Notes under the pieces: generated by a model
Told to the model about the DNA's origin: nothing
Database searches by the model: none
Seen by the model: the letters and a program-made list of their open reading frames with translations, nothing else
Shown: positions 1 to 6,247 of the stretch, piece after piece
How positions within the stretch are numbered: position 1 is the stretch's first letter
How the letters are laid out: every line of letters begins with the position of its first letter
Assembly (NCBI GenBank): GCA_004000625.1
Contig: SAUS01000056.1
Location: 1-17,370 of the forward strand
Origin: Candidatus Cibiobacter qucibialis
GTDB lineage: Bacteria > Bacillota > Clostridia > Oscillospirales > Ruminococcaceae
Direction of reading: 5' to 3'
Length of the DNA stretch: 17,370 nucleotides
Translations under genes and position numbers: made by a program

Positions 1-50
1 CTGCCGCACCTCGCTCGCCGTATCGGCACTTAGAATTATGCGGTATTGCC
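1..50 (-). repeat. Partial copy (window edge) of the 172-bp palindromic MITE-like repeat
   Basis: These 50 bases match the last 50 bases (274-323) of the complete copy at 152-323, in the same orientation. The window begins inside the element, so the left end and any target duplication cannot be seen. The right flank is ATAA. Strand is assigned relative to the copies at 6070 and 16422, which lie in the opposite orientation. Confidence 0.9.
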
Positions 51-151
51 ATAAGAAATAAAGCCGGAATTGTCAAAACCTACACGGTACACCTGTTATT
101 GCTTTATCTTATTCAGGCACTTTAAGGCACGAAACAACACCTTTAGGCTAA
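51..151. other. Spacer between two repeat copies, no gene seen
   Basis: This is 101 bases between the partial and the complete repeat. I see no ribosome binding site with a credible reading frame, no strong hairpin and no promoter pair. The last four bases (148-151, CTAA) are the left target-site duplicate of the next repeat copy. Confidence 0.5.
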
Positions 152-323
152 GGCAACACCGCACAATTCCCGCCTTGCGGCTTAAGCACCGCTCCGGCAG
201 CTGCGGCACGGCATCTGCGTTGCCAAAATGCTCGATAAGACATCCAGTATTATCTGCGCTTTTGGCTTGGCATCTGCCGCACCTCGCTCGCCGTATCGGC
301 ACTTAGAATTATGCGGTATTGCC
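152..323 (-). repeat. Complete 172-bp palindromic MITE-like repeat, copy 2
   Basis: The element starts GGCAACACCGCACAATTC and ends with the imperfect inverse of that end (GAATTATGCGGTATTGCC), giving 18-bp terminal inverted repeats with two differences. It is flanked by an exact 4-bp direct repeat, CTAA at 148-151 and CTAA at 324-327, as expected for a transposition target duplication. By eye its reverse complement is identical over all 172 bases to the copy at 6070-6241. Inner complementary arms (TGCGGCA/TGCCGCA, GCCAAAA/TTTTGGC, GATAA/TTATC) let the whole unit fold as one long imperfect hairpin. It contains no credible gene. Confidence 0.93.
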
Positions 324-368
324 CTAAAGGGCTGAACCGTACTATTCCACGCTGCTTTCCCAATAAAA

Positions 369-410
369 ATTCCCCCGATGCAAAAGGGTTATCTTCTGCA
401 TCGGGGGAAT
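369..410 (-). terminator. Rho-independent terminator of the cupin gene
   Basis: A perfect 14-bp inverted repeat (369-382 with 397-410, core CCCCCGATGCA/TGCATCGGGGG) encloses a 14-nt loop. On the minus strand the stem is followed by a T-rich run (AATTTTTATT). It lies 19 bp beyond the stop codon of the minus-strand cupin gene and would end that transcription unit. Confidence 0.9.
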
Positions 411-428
411 GCGATTTATGGTTTGATT

Positions 429-1082
429 TTACTCAATCACAAGCAGCAGGCTCATTTTGAACTTGCCTTGCGGGGTAACGCTGTGCAAGCCGTTTTTGTC
501 AAAGCGGAAACTTTCGCCTGCGTTCAGCTCGTAATCCTGACCCTCATAGTCAATGATTGCTTTGCCTTCCAGTGCGGTCAGGATGGCGTTGCCGGGGGCG
601 CGGTGTGGGGGCAGGCTGGTGCCCGCATCGAATGCCATCAGCACAAACTTCATGTTGTCTGCGTGGACAAGGTCAACATTGGCAATGCTGCCCTCTTCGT
701 AAGAAATCAGGTCTTTCAGGGCTGTGGGCTGGCCAGCTTTGATGATGTTGTTCATGATAGTATTCTCCTTTTTCAAAATAATTTCAGTATAGATCATACC
801 GATATCCGTGCTGGTTCCACACAGTGTTTTGGGCGGAACAGCCAGAAAATCATCCCCCGCAAAGGGAACTGCCCGGCCATCTTCGCCTAAGATAAAGCGG
901 CCGTTGCCCATAGCACCCACATACAGGGTCGTACAGTCATAGCTTTCCGGCGTAATGGTAGTACCCGCCCCAAGGGAAAACCAGGTGACCGGCACCTCTT
1001 TGCCAAGGTTTGCCGGGCGGGAGACTGTCATACAATCACGGATGGGGCGCATTTGCGCAATGGTAAAAGGTTGGTGTTCCAT
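429..1082 (-). CDS. Two-domain cupin protein (possible internal start for the C-terminal cupin)
   Basis: The product is 217 residues long from the ATG at 1082, which has GAGG eight bases upstream. A TTG-initiated extension to 1193 is open in frame but has a weaker ribosome binding site. The C-terminal 108 residues form a recognisable cupin barrel: residues HRAPGNAILTALEG fit motif 1 with a reduced set of metal ligands, and AGESFRFDKNGLHSV fits motif 2. The N-terminal half looks like a second, more divergent beta-barrel without clear metal-binding histidines. An in-frame ATG at 755 has GGAG nine bases upstream, so the C-terminal cupin could also be made alone. Substrate and function are unknown; cupins include isomerases, oxygenases and small-molecule binding proteins. 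The gene lies 150 bp beyond the DHHW gene on the same strand and is followed by a strong terminator, so it may be the last gene of that operon. Confidence 0.75.
   Translation of the reverse strand: MEHQPFTIAQMRPIRDCMTVSRPANLGKEVPVTWFSLGAGTTITPESYDCTTLYVGAMGNGRFILGEDGRAVPFAGDDFLAVPPKTLCGTSTDIGMIYTEIILKKENTIMNNIIKAGQPTALKDLISYEEGSIANVDLVHADNMKFVLMAFDAGTSLPPHRAPGNAILTALEGKAIIDYEGQDYELNAGESFRFDKNGLHSVTPQGKFKMSLLLVIE
765..768 (-). promoter_or_regulatory. Internal Shine-Dalgarno (GGAG) before in-frame ATG at 755
   Basis: On the minus strand AAAAAGGAG precedes ATG (753-755) by nine bases inside the cupin gene and in its reading frame. It is as good as the other ribosome binding sites in the window and would start a 108-residue single cupin domain. 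Confidence 0.5.
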
Positions 1083-1232
1083 GCGGTATACCTCACAGTG
1101 AGATTCGTAGGCTAAAGCATCGGCATTTCTATTGGCCGCCTGTTCAAAATGGATTCCTGCAGGTTCCCGCAAAATCACATTTCCCCGGCACAAGCTGGAT
1201 GCCCTGCAAAATGCAGGCGGGCTGCGGCGTTT

Positions 1233-2414
1233 TTACTTCAGCGTTGTGGGGCGGTCCAGATAAATCACTTTGTTGTCAGAAATAAAAGTCTGGAAGTTAT
1301 ACAGGATCAAGATTTGGTCATAGCCCTCTTTTTCAATCGTGGAATCTAACCCATAGGCCAGCCCGCGGAAATCCACCACGCCAATTTTCGCATAATTCGC
1401 CGTCAGGTAGGGGATAAAGCTGTTGGCATAGCTGTCCTTTACCACCAGGATGCTGCCCGTCCCGTTGCCCTCAATCACCGAATAACCGTTGTTGCCATCC
1501 AAAAAAGCTCCATACTTGTCACGAGTATCCAGCTTGGCAAGGTTCATCAGGCCCTCGGTTTTCACCGGTTCATAATCTGCTTCGCCGTTTACTTTATAAA
1601 CCGTCATCTGGTTGGGCAGATCATAATAGCTGAAACTGTCCGCCTGTGCATTCCAGCGCCGCGTAGCAGAATAATGCGTGCCGTAAAAATCGGGGACGGT
1701 AATTTTGGTATAGACATTGCAGTCAAACGGCGTCAGATTTTTCAGCGTGCAGAACTGCTGGTAAGCGCGGTACGCACCATCCGGTGTCCAGTGGTGGTCG
1801 GTCTTAAAGTACAGATACTGGTCCTTATTGGCGCGGTAATCGTCGCGCATATCGATCACATCCGCCCCGCTGGCCTGCACTTGGGCAAAAATGTCATCCA
1901 GCATGGCATCTTCGTCCACCATGGGGGCGTTGGCCGGCAGCATTTCCGGGTAGATATCGCTGGCCGAAGGTGCCAGCAAAAAAGTGACCCGGCCGGGGTA
2001 GCGCTGGGCAAAGTTTGTGACGGCACTGATATTTTTCCCCAGCTGCTTCTCAGTATCCGTACTGACGGTAAACAGCTTGGTGAACATCCAGCCATCTTTG
2101 CCGTTTAGGATGCCGCTTTCCTCCGTTTTGCCAAACGCGAGGGCATTGACAGCGCTTTCCAGGTTGATCCACCCATCGCGCAGGGCAACCTGGTCCTGCA
2201 GATAGGTGGAAAAATCATCCTGCCATTTGCCGTTCAGCAAAGTTTTTACGCTGAACACTGGCATTTGCGCCAGTTTGCGGTTTTCCAACTCCGAGTTCTC
2301 GCGCTTGGGCCAGAACAGGTTGACCAGTGCAAACCCGCACAGCAAGGCGACAAAAACAATCAGGGAAGCTGGCGGCAGATGACGGTCGGATCTGCGGTGA
2401 ACATATTTTTCCAT
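1233..2414 (-). CDS. DHHW family (AlgX/SGNH-like) membrane-anchored protein
   Basis: The product is 393 residues from the ATG at 2414, chosen because AAGGGGAGG lies just upstream; a start at 2444 would place that ribosome binding site inside the gene. One N-terminal membrane segment (about residues 14-36, between PPAS and FWP) leaves the rest outside the cell. The family-defining DHHW motif is at about 206-209 in FKTDHHWTPDGAYRAY, and a KDSYANSF motif near 327-328 stands where SGNH-type hydrolases carry the catalytic serine. By analogy with AlgX/AlgJ and other partners of MBOAT proteins it probably transfers or removes acyl groups on an extracellular glycan. It starts 16 bp after the MBOAT stop codon, so the two are co-transcribed. 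Glycan target and acyl group are not determinable here. Confidence 0.85.
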   Translation of the reverse strand: MEKYVHRRSDRHLPPASLIVFVALLCGFALVNLFWPKRENSELENRKLAQMPVFSVKTLLNGKWQDDFSTYLQDQVALRDGWINLESAVNALAFGKTEESGILNGKDGWMFTKLFTVSTDTEKQLGKNISAVTNFAQRYPGRVTFLLAPSASDIYPEMLPANAPMVDEDAMLDDIFAQVQASGADVIDMRDDYRANKDQYLYFKTDHHWTPDGAYRAYQQFCTLKNLTPFDCNVYTKITVPDFYGTHYSATRRWNAQADSFSYYDLPNQMTVYKVNGEADYEPVKTEGLMNLAKLDTRDKYGAFLDGNNGYSVIEGNGTGSILVVKDSYANSFIPYLTANYAKIGVVDFRGLAYGLDSTIEKEGYDQILILYNFQTFISDNKVIYLDRPTTLK

Positions 2415-2430
2415 AAAGCCATCCCTCCCC

Positions 2431-3828
2431 TTAAAAGTTTGCATACAGTGCGGTGGAACCCGTTGCTGCTACCACATACGCCGTGCACAGAACAAAGCAG
2501 ACGCCGCAAAGCACTGCCCGTAGCGGGGCTTTGCCTTTGCACCACTGCCAGAACCGCCCCGGCAGTTGGGTGGAGCAAACACAGCACACAACCAGCAGCA
2601 CCGCATAATTGCGCAGGAAATACAGCGCCGAAACGCCGCCCTGCGGGATGAACAACCGGCTGAGCAGCAGCCCCAGCGGTGCACCGGGGGCGTTGCAGGT
2701 GAACAGCCCCCAGCCCAGTACCACCAGGAACAATGTGTAAATGTGCGGCCAAACCTTGCCTTTTTTCAGGTACTTCATCAAAAAGTTCTTTTCGATGACA
2801 AGCAGCACGAAATAGTAAAGGCCCCAGCAGATAAAGTTCCAGTTCGCACCATGCCAGATGCCGGTCAGCGCCCAGACGGCCAGCATGTTCAGCATCTGGC
2901 GCCCGGCACTGCAGCGGTTGCCGCCCAGCGGGATATAAATGTAATCCCGGAACCAGCCGGAAAGGCTGATGTGCCACCGCCGCCAGAATTCGGTAATACT
3001 GCCTGAAATGTACGGCAGGTTAAAGTTTGCCGGGCATTCAAAGCCCATCATCAGGCTCAGGCCATTGCTCATTTCCGAGTAACCCGCAAAGTCAAAGTAC
3101 AGCTGCAAAGAGTACGCAATAATGCCCAGCCATGCCAGCGGCAGGGAAGCGTTCGCCAACCCAATGCCGCCCGTTCCGATGATATCCTGCCAGAGCGCCG
3201 CAATGGAATCCGCCAAAATCACCTTTTTGGCAAGGCCGAACACAAACATTTCAGCACCATCCTGCGCTTTTTGCAGGGTGCAGCGTCCCTGTGTCTGGTG
3301 TAGGACATCCGCCATATCCCGGTATTTCACGATCGGGCCAACGATCAGCTGCGGGTACATCAGAACATATACCGCAAAGATCACCGGGCTGCGTTCCGCT
3401 TTTACCTTGCCGGTGTACACATCCGCAGTATAACTGATGAGCTTAAACGTATAATAGCTGATGCCCAGTGGCAAAACATCCAAAAAGCTCAGCTTGGCAA
3501 ACCCGGTGGAAGCGATAACGTTGAGCGTGTCCAGCAAAAAGTTCGTGTATTTGCAGTAGACCAGCGCCGCTGCCGTCAGCACAATGGCAGCAATCAGCAC
3601 GATTTTTCGCTTGCCCCCGGCGGGCAGGCTGGCAAGCAGAAGCCCCGCCGCATAGTTGATGGCAACCATGCCCACGGCCAGCGGCAGCCATGTAATACCG
3701 CCCCAGCAGAAAAACAGCAGGCTTTCCACCAGCAGCACCGCATTTTTGACCCTGCCCGGCACAAGGTAATACAGCCCCAGCGCCAGCGGCATAAAACAGA
3801 ATAAAAAGACAACGCTGTTAAAATTCAC
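2431..3828 (-). CDS. MBOAT family membrane-bound O-acyltransferase (AlgI/DltB-like)
   Basis: The product is 465 residues, the usual length of the AlgI/DltB/PatA branch. It is strongly hydrophobic with many predicted membrane segments. Diagnostic signatures are LPLGISYYTF (about 119-128), FWRRWHISLSGWFRDYIYIPLGG (about 281-303, split by one conserved Trp-Phe turn) and the catalytic histidine in WHGANWNFICWG (His about 326). The family moves acyl groups across the membrane onto secreted or wall polymers. The start is GTG with GAGGAGG upstream. The following DHHW protein is the expected extracellular partner; together they probably O-acetylate a cell-surface or exopolysaccharide. The absence of dltA/dltC-type genes argues against D-alanylation. 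No promoter is obvious just upstream, so transcription probably enters from the DUF4358 lipoprotein gene by read-through. Confidence 0.92.
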   Translation of the reverse strand: MNFNSVVFLFCFMPLALGLYYLVPGRVKNAVLLVESLLFFCWGGITWLPLAVGMVAINYAAGLLLASLPAGGKRKIVLIAAIVLTAAALVYCKYTNFLLDTLNVIASTGFAKLSFLDVLPLGISYYTFKLISYTADVYTGKVKAERSPVIFAVYVLMYPQLIVGPIVKYRDMADVLHQTQGRCTLQKAQDGAEMFVFGLAKKVILADSIAALWQDIIGTGGIGLANASLPLAWLGIIAYSLQLYFDFAGYSEMSNGLSLMMGFECPANFNLPYISGSITEFWRRWHISLSGWFRDYIYIPLGGNRCSAGRQMLNMLAVWALTGIWHGANWNFICWGLYYFVLLVIEKNFLMKYLKKGKVWPHIYTLFLVVLGWGLFTCNAPGAPLGLLLSRLFIPQGGVSALYFLRNYAVLLVVCCVCSTQLPGRFWQWCKGKAPLRAVLCGVCFVLCTAYVVAATGSTALYANF

Positions 3829-3873
3829 AGCGGTTCCTCCTCTCTTGGTTCAGGGAGTGTGGGGAACAGCCCA

Positions 3874-3915
3874 CCAAAAAACAAGGCCGCAGCCTGTTGG
3901 GGCGCGGCCTGTTTG
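3874..3915 (-). terminator. Intergenic terminator or attenuator between lipoprotein and MBOAT genes
   Basis: On the minus strand ACAGGCCGC and GCGGCCTTGT form a GC-rich stem (about 3903-3914 with 3880-3890) around a loop of about 12 nt, followed by a run of six Ts. It lies 17 bp after the lipoprotein stop codon. With no clear promoter between it and the MBOAT start, it may be a partial terminator that sets a lipoprotein-to-enzyme expression ratio. Confidence 0.8.
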
Positions 3916-3931
3916 GTATCGGTTTGTGCTA

Positions 3932-4495
3932 TCAGGCAAGTGCCCCGTCAATGGCGGTGTCGATTGCGGAATAATCCGGGCCATTTACACCGGCAATGAC
4001 CATGACCACAACATTGCCTTTTACCACAATGCGTGCATCCTGTGCCTTGGCAACTTTATCAGCAAAGTCAGCATACAGCGTGCTGCTCATTGATTCCTTA
4101 TAGGCTTCCAGTTCAGCTTTCACGGCGTCAGCGGTGCCATCTTTGACTTGAGCGGCGAATACCAGAGCACAGTCTGCCTGGTCGTTGGTCACATCGCCCT
4201 GGAAAGCAACAATGTTATCCGGAGTCAGGTTCATCTCGTTCTCCATGGAGAAATCATCGATGGCACGGGCATTGGGCACTTCGTTCACAGCCTCAATGGC
4301 GGTCACGACGGCGCCCAAATCCACGCTGGCAGTGGCTTCCTCGGTGGAGGAAGCATCGGTGCTGGCTGCCTCAGAAGCCGTGCTGCTGGCAGCTTCCGAA
4401 GAAGTACTGGCAGAGGAAGAAGCGCCGCTGCCGCAGCCAGCCAGCAGGGTGGCAAACAAAACGGATGCCGCCAAGGCAGAAATCAATTTTTTCAT
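3932..4495 (-). CDS. DUF4358-type lipoprotein
   Basis: The product is 187 residues from the ATG at 4495, preceded by AAGGAG; a TTG further upstream lacks support. The N-terminus is a lipoprotein signal peptide (MKKLISALAASVLFATLLAGC) with lipidated cysteine 21. A low-complexity Ser/Ala/Thr/Glu linker (about 22-58) separates it from a compact alpha/beta domain of about 125 residues resembling DUF4358. DUF4358 lipoproteins are commonly found next to MBOAT and DHHW genes in Clostridia, as here, and may assist surface glycan acylation. The biochemical role is not established. The family assignment comes from the overall pattern and context, not from a single decisive motif. Confidence 0.78.
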   Translation of the reverse strand: MKKLISALAASVLFATLLAGCGSGASSSASTSSEAASSTASEAASTDASSTEEATASVDLGAVVTAIEAVNEVPNARAIDDFSMENEMNLTPDNIVAFQGDVTNDQADCALVFAAQVKDGTADAVKAELEAYKESMSSTLYADFADKVAKAQDARIVVKGNVVVMVIAGVNGPDYSAIDTAIDGALA

Positions 4496-4596
4496 AATAT
4501 AGTTCTCCTTTGTTGGTTCGGGGTTCAAATTTATCTCTTTGGCCCTCTGGGAATTTAGATCGCCTACTATAGTACACCAGAATAATGTACTTATAT

Positions 4597-4625
4597 AGGA
4601 TACACGATTTACACCTGTTTTTCAA
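4597..4625 (-). promoter_or_regulatory. Promoter for the lipoprotein/MBOAT operon
   Basis: On the minus strand TTGAAA (4625-4620) and TATCCT (4602-4597) are separated by 17 bases, about 100 bases before the lipoprotein start. It is divergent from the plus-strand promoter at 4687. Confidence 0.6.
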
Positions 4626-4686
4626 GTCCCGCAGGGTAAATCTCACACACTTTCACATCTACAATTTTGCGCAAAAATACCGGCGC

Positions 4687-4715
4687 TTGACAAACTCCGC
4701 CCGCCACCTTACACT
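4687..4715 (+). promoter_or_regulatory. Promoter for the Gx transporter gene
   Basis: A consensus -35 box TTGACA (4687-4692) and a -10 box TACACT (4710-4715) are separated by exactly 17 bases, about 40 bases before the ribosome binding site of the gene at 4764. Confidence 0.75.
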
Positions 4716-4763
4716 TTGAAATACAGAATCCATGTAACTTATAAAATAATGGAGGAATCCCCC

Positions 4764-5303
4764 TTGCAGAACTACAAAGCCAGACAAACCGCCCTGCTTG
4801 GCATGCTGTTTGCCCTTTCCATGGCGCTCTCTTTTTTGGAATCCATGCTTACCCCGTTTTTTGGCCTGATGCCCGCCATGAAGCTGGGGCTTTCCAATAT
4901 TGTTGTCATGTACGCCGTTTTGTTTTTGAACCGCCGTTCGGCGCTTTATCTTATGCTGCTCAAGGCGTTGTTTGCGTTGCTTACCCGCGGCGTTACAGCC
5001 GGGTTTCTTTCGCTGTGTGGGGGCGCGCTTTCCCTGGCTGTGTTCTGCCTGCTTCTGGCATTGCCATTCACCATCACAGGCTACATTTTTTCGGTCAGCG
5101 GGGCACTGGCGCACAACTGCGGCCAGCTGCTGGGGGCTGCAGCGTTGCTTTCAGACAAAATGGCAATCACCTATGCGCCGATGCTGCTGATAGCGGGTCT
5201 TATCGTTGGTTCCTGCACCTATATGGTATCGCGCCTGATCTTTCCCGCTGTCAAGAGAATTATTCCGCCGAAGAGCAAAGTGGAAAGCAAAATTACATTT
5301 TAA
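4764..5303 (+). CDS. Gx transporter family protein (heptaprenyl diphosphate synthase component I-like)
   Basis: The product is 179 residues. The TTG at 4764 is preferred because GGAGG sits eight bases before it; the in-frame ATG at 4749 overlaps that ribosome binding site. The protein is very hydrophobic with five or six membrane segments and carries the family signature AMKLGLSNIVVMYAVLFL. The family (PF07456) was named for a subunit of heptaprenyl diphosphate synthase in menaquinone side-chain synthesis, but its membrane topology resembles ECF transporter S-components, so uptake of a small molecule is an alternative. No prenyl synthase or FMN-binding neighbour is present. It has its own promoter; an AT-rich inverted repeat overlaps the stop codon. 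Confidence 0.85.
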   Translation: MQNYKARQTALLGMLFALSMALSFLESMLTPFFGLMPAMKLGLSNIVVMYAVLFLNRRSALYLMLLKALFALLTRGVTAGFLSLCGGALSLAVFCLLLALPFTITGYIFSVSGALAHNCGQLLGAAALLSDKMAITYAPMLLIAGLIVGSCTYMVSRLIFPAVKRIIPPKSKVESKITF

Positions 5304-5318
5304 GATGACGTCTTAAAA
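5298..5318. promoter_or_regulatory. AT-rich inverted repeat upstream of rubrerythrin promoter
   Basis: TTTTAAGA and TCTTAAAA (8-bp arms, 5-bp centre) overlap the stop codon of the Gx transporter gene and end 15 bp before the rubrerythrin -35 box. The position and symmetry suit a regulator binding site. The stem is too AT-rich for a convincing terminator, although it runs into ATTTTT. It does not match the PerR box as I know it. Confidence 0.35.
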
Positions 5319-5333
5319 ATTTTTAAAAAAGTG

Positions 5334-5362
5334 TTGACATTTCACATTTCTGCGGCTATAAT
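5334..5362 (+). promoter_or_regulatory. Consensus sigma-A promoter for rubrerythrin
   Basis: A perfect TTGACA (5334-5339) and a perfect TATAAT (5357-5362) have a 17-base spacer. Transcription should start near 5369, leaving a leader of about 100 nt. The leader carries an imperfect hairpin (5372-5376 with 5406-5410, and GTTCA 5385-5389 with TGAAC 5397-5401 around an A-rich loop). Confidence 0.9.
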
Positions 5363-5467
5363 ATAACCATAGCACAGGGAACAAGTTCAAAAAAAGTGAA
5401 CGTCTTGTGCGGCTCATGAAACTAAAAACCAAGAACAAACCATTATTTTGATTCGGAGGTATTTCTT

Positions 5468-6004
5468 ATGAAAAAGTATGTTTGCACTGTCTGCGGCTAC
5501 ATTGCTGAGGGCTCCATCCCCGATTTCTGCCCCGTCTGCAAGGCTCCCGCTTCCAAGTTCATCGAAAAGACCGATAATTCCTATGTGACCGAGCATGTTG
5601 TCGGTATCGCCAAGGACGCTCCGGAAGATATCATCCAGGGCCTGCGCGAGAACTTTAACGGCGAGTGCAGCGAAGTTGGCATGTACCTGGCCATGAGCCG
5701 CGTTGCCGACCGTGAAGGCTACCCGGAAATCGCTGAAGCTTGGAAGCGTTACGCTTTTGAGGAAGCTGAGCATGCTTCCAAGTTCGCAGAACTGCTGGGC
5801 GAAGTCCTGACCGACAGTACCAAAAAGAACCTGCAGATGCGTGTGGATGCCGAGTCTGGTGCCTGCGCAGGCAAGATGGAGCTGGCCAAGAAGGCAAAGG
5901 CTCTGAATCTGGATGCTATCCATGACACCGTGCATGAAATGGCAAAGGACGAAGCCCGCCATGGCCGCGGCATGCAGGGTCTGCTGGACCGTTACTTCAA
6001 ATAA
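5468..6004 (+). CDS. Reverse rubrerythrin (N-terminal rubredoxin, C-terminal diiron domain)
   Basis: The product is 178 residues with GGAGG before the ATG. Residues 1-35 are a rubredoxin-like FeCys4 site (Cys6, Cys9, Cys21, Cys24). Residues about 50-178 are a four-helix ferritin-like diiron domain with ligands in ENFNGECSE (about 61-69), EEAEH (98-102) and DEARH (161-165). The domain order is the reverse of classical rubrerythrin and matches the revRbr proteins of clostridia, which reduce hydrogen peroxide (and oxygen) using electrons from NADH through an oxidoreductase. It acts in the cytoplasm and protects an anaerobe from oxygen and peroxide. The codons look optimised and the promoter is near perfect, suggesting high expression. 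The gene is monocistronic, with a terminator at 6022. Confidence 0.95.
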   Translation: MKKYVCTVCGYIAEGSIPDFCPVCKAPASKFIEKTDNSYVTEHVVGIAKDAPEDIIQGLRENFNGECSEVGMYLAMSRVADREGYPEIAEAWKRYAFEEAEHASKFAELLGEVLTDSTKKNLQMRVDAESGACAGKMELAKKAKALNLDAIHDTVHEMAKDEARHGRGMQGLLDRYFK

Positions 6005-6021
6005 TTGAATTCCTAAACCGC

Positions 6022-6052
6022 AAGGGGGGTCGGGTAACACCGGCCCCTTTTT
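6022..6052 (+). terminator. Rho-independent terminator of rubrerythrin
   Basis: GGGGTCGG pairs with CCGGCCCC (one G-T wobble) around the loop GTAACA, and the stem runs into TTTTT. It lies 18 bp after the rubrerythrin stop codon and just before the repeat at 6070. Confidence 0.9.
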
Positions 6053-6069
6053 GCTGTCATTTTTTCTGT

Positions 6070-6241
6070 GGCAATACCGCATAATTCTAAGTGCCGATAC
6101 GGCGAGCGAGGTGCGGCAGATGCCAAGCCAAAAGCGCAGATAATACTGGATGTCTTATCGAGCATTTTGGCAACGCAGATGCCGTGCCGCAGCTGCCGGA
6201 GCGGTGCTTAAGCCGCAAGGCGGGAATTGTGCGGTGTTGCC
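6070..6241 (+). repeat. Complete 172-bp palindromic MITE-like repeat, copy 3 (type copy)
   Basis: The left end is GGCAATACCGCATAATTC and the inverse of the right end is GGCAACACCGCACAATTC, so the termini are inverted repeats with two transitions in 18 bp. Exact CTGT duplicates flank it at 6066-6069 and 6242-6245. The central hairpin is GCCAAAA 6127-6133 with TTTTGGC 6165-6171, and GATAA 6139-6143 with TTATC 6155-6159, around an 11-nt loop. It sits between the rubrerythrin terminator and the stop codon of the convergent DUF421 gene, 6 bp from the latter. It encodes no transposase. Confidence 0.95.
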
Positions 6242-6247
6242 CTGTAT

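Noticed and set aside
96..302. Open frame starting MPIRRARCGRCQAKSADNTG, recurring at 6091 and 16443
   Set aside because: It lies wholly or mostly inside the palindromic repeat, has no ribosome binding site and exists in each copy because the DNA is repeated. It is a by-product of the element sequence, not a gene family.
1083..1193. TTG-initiated 37-residue N-terminal extension of the cupin protein
   Set aside because: The frame is open, but the ATG at 1082 has a better ribosome binding site at ideal spacing and the extension shows no recognisable domain.
1194..1232. Terminator between the DHHW and cupin genes
   Set aside because: CCTGC-ATTTT-GCAGG forms a short hairpin on the minus strand but no T-run follows, so termination is not supported.
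5414..6082. Minus-strand open frame of about 220 codons
   Set aside because: It is antisense to rubrerythrin, which has a full set of metal ligands, a consensus promoter and a terminator.
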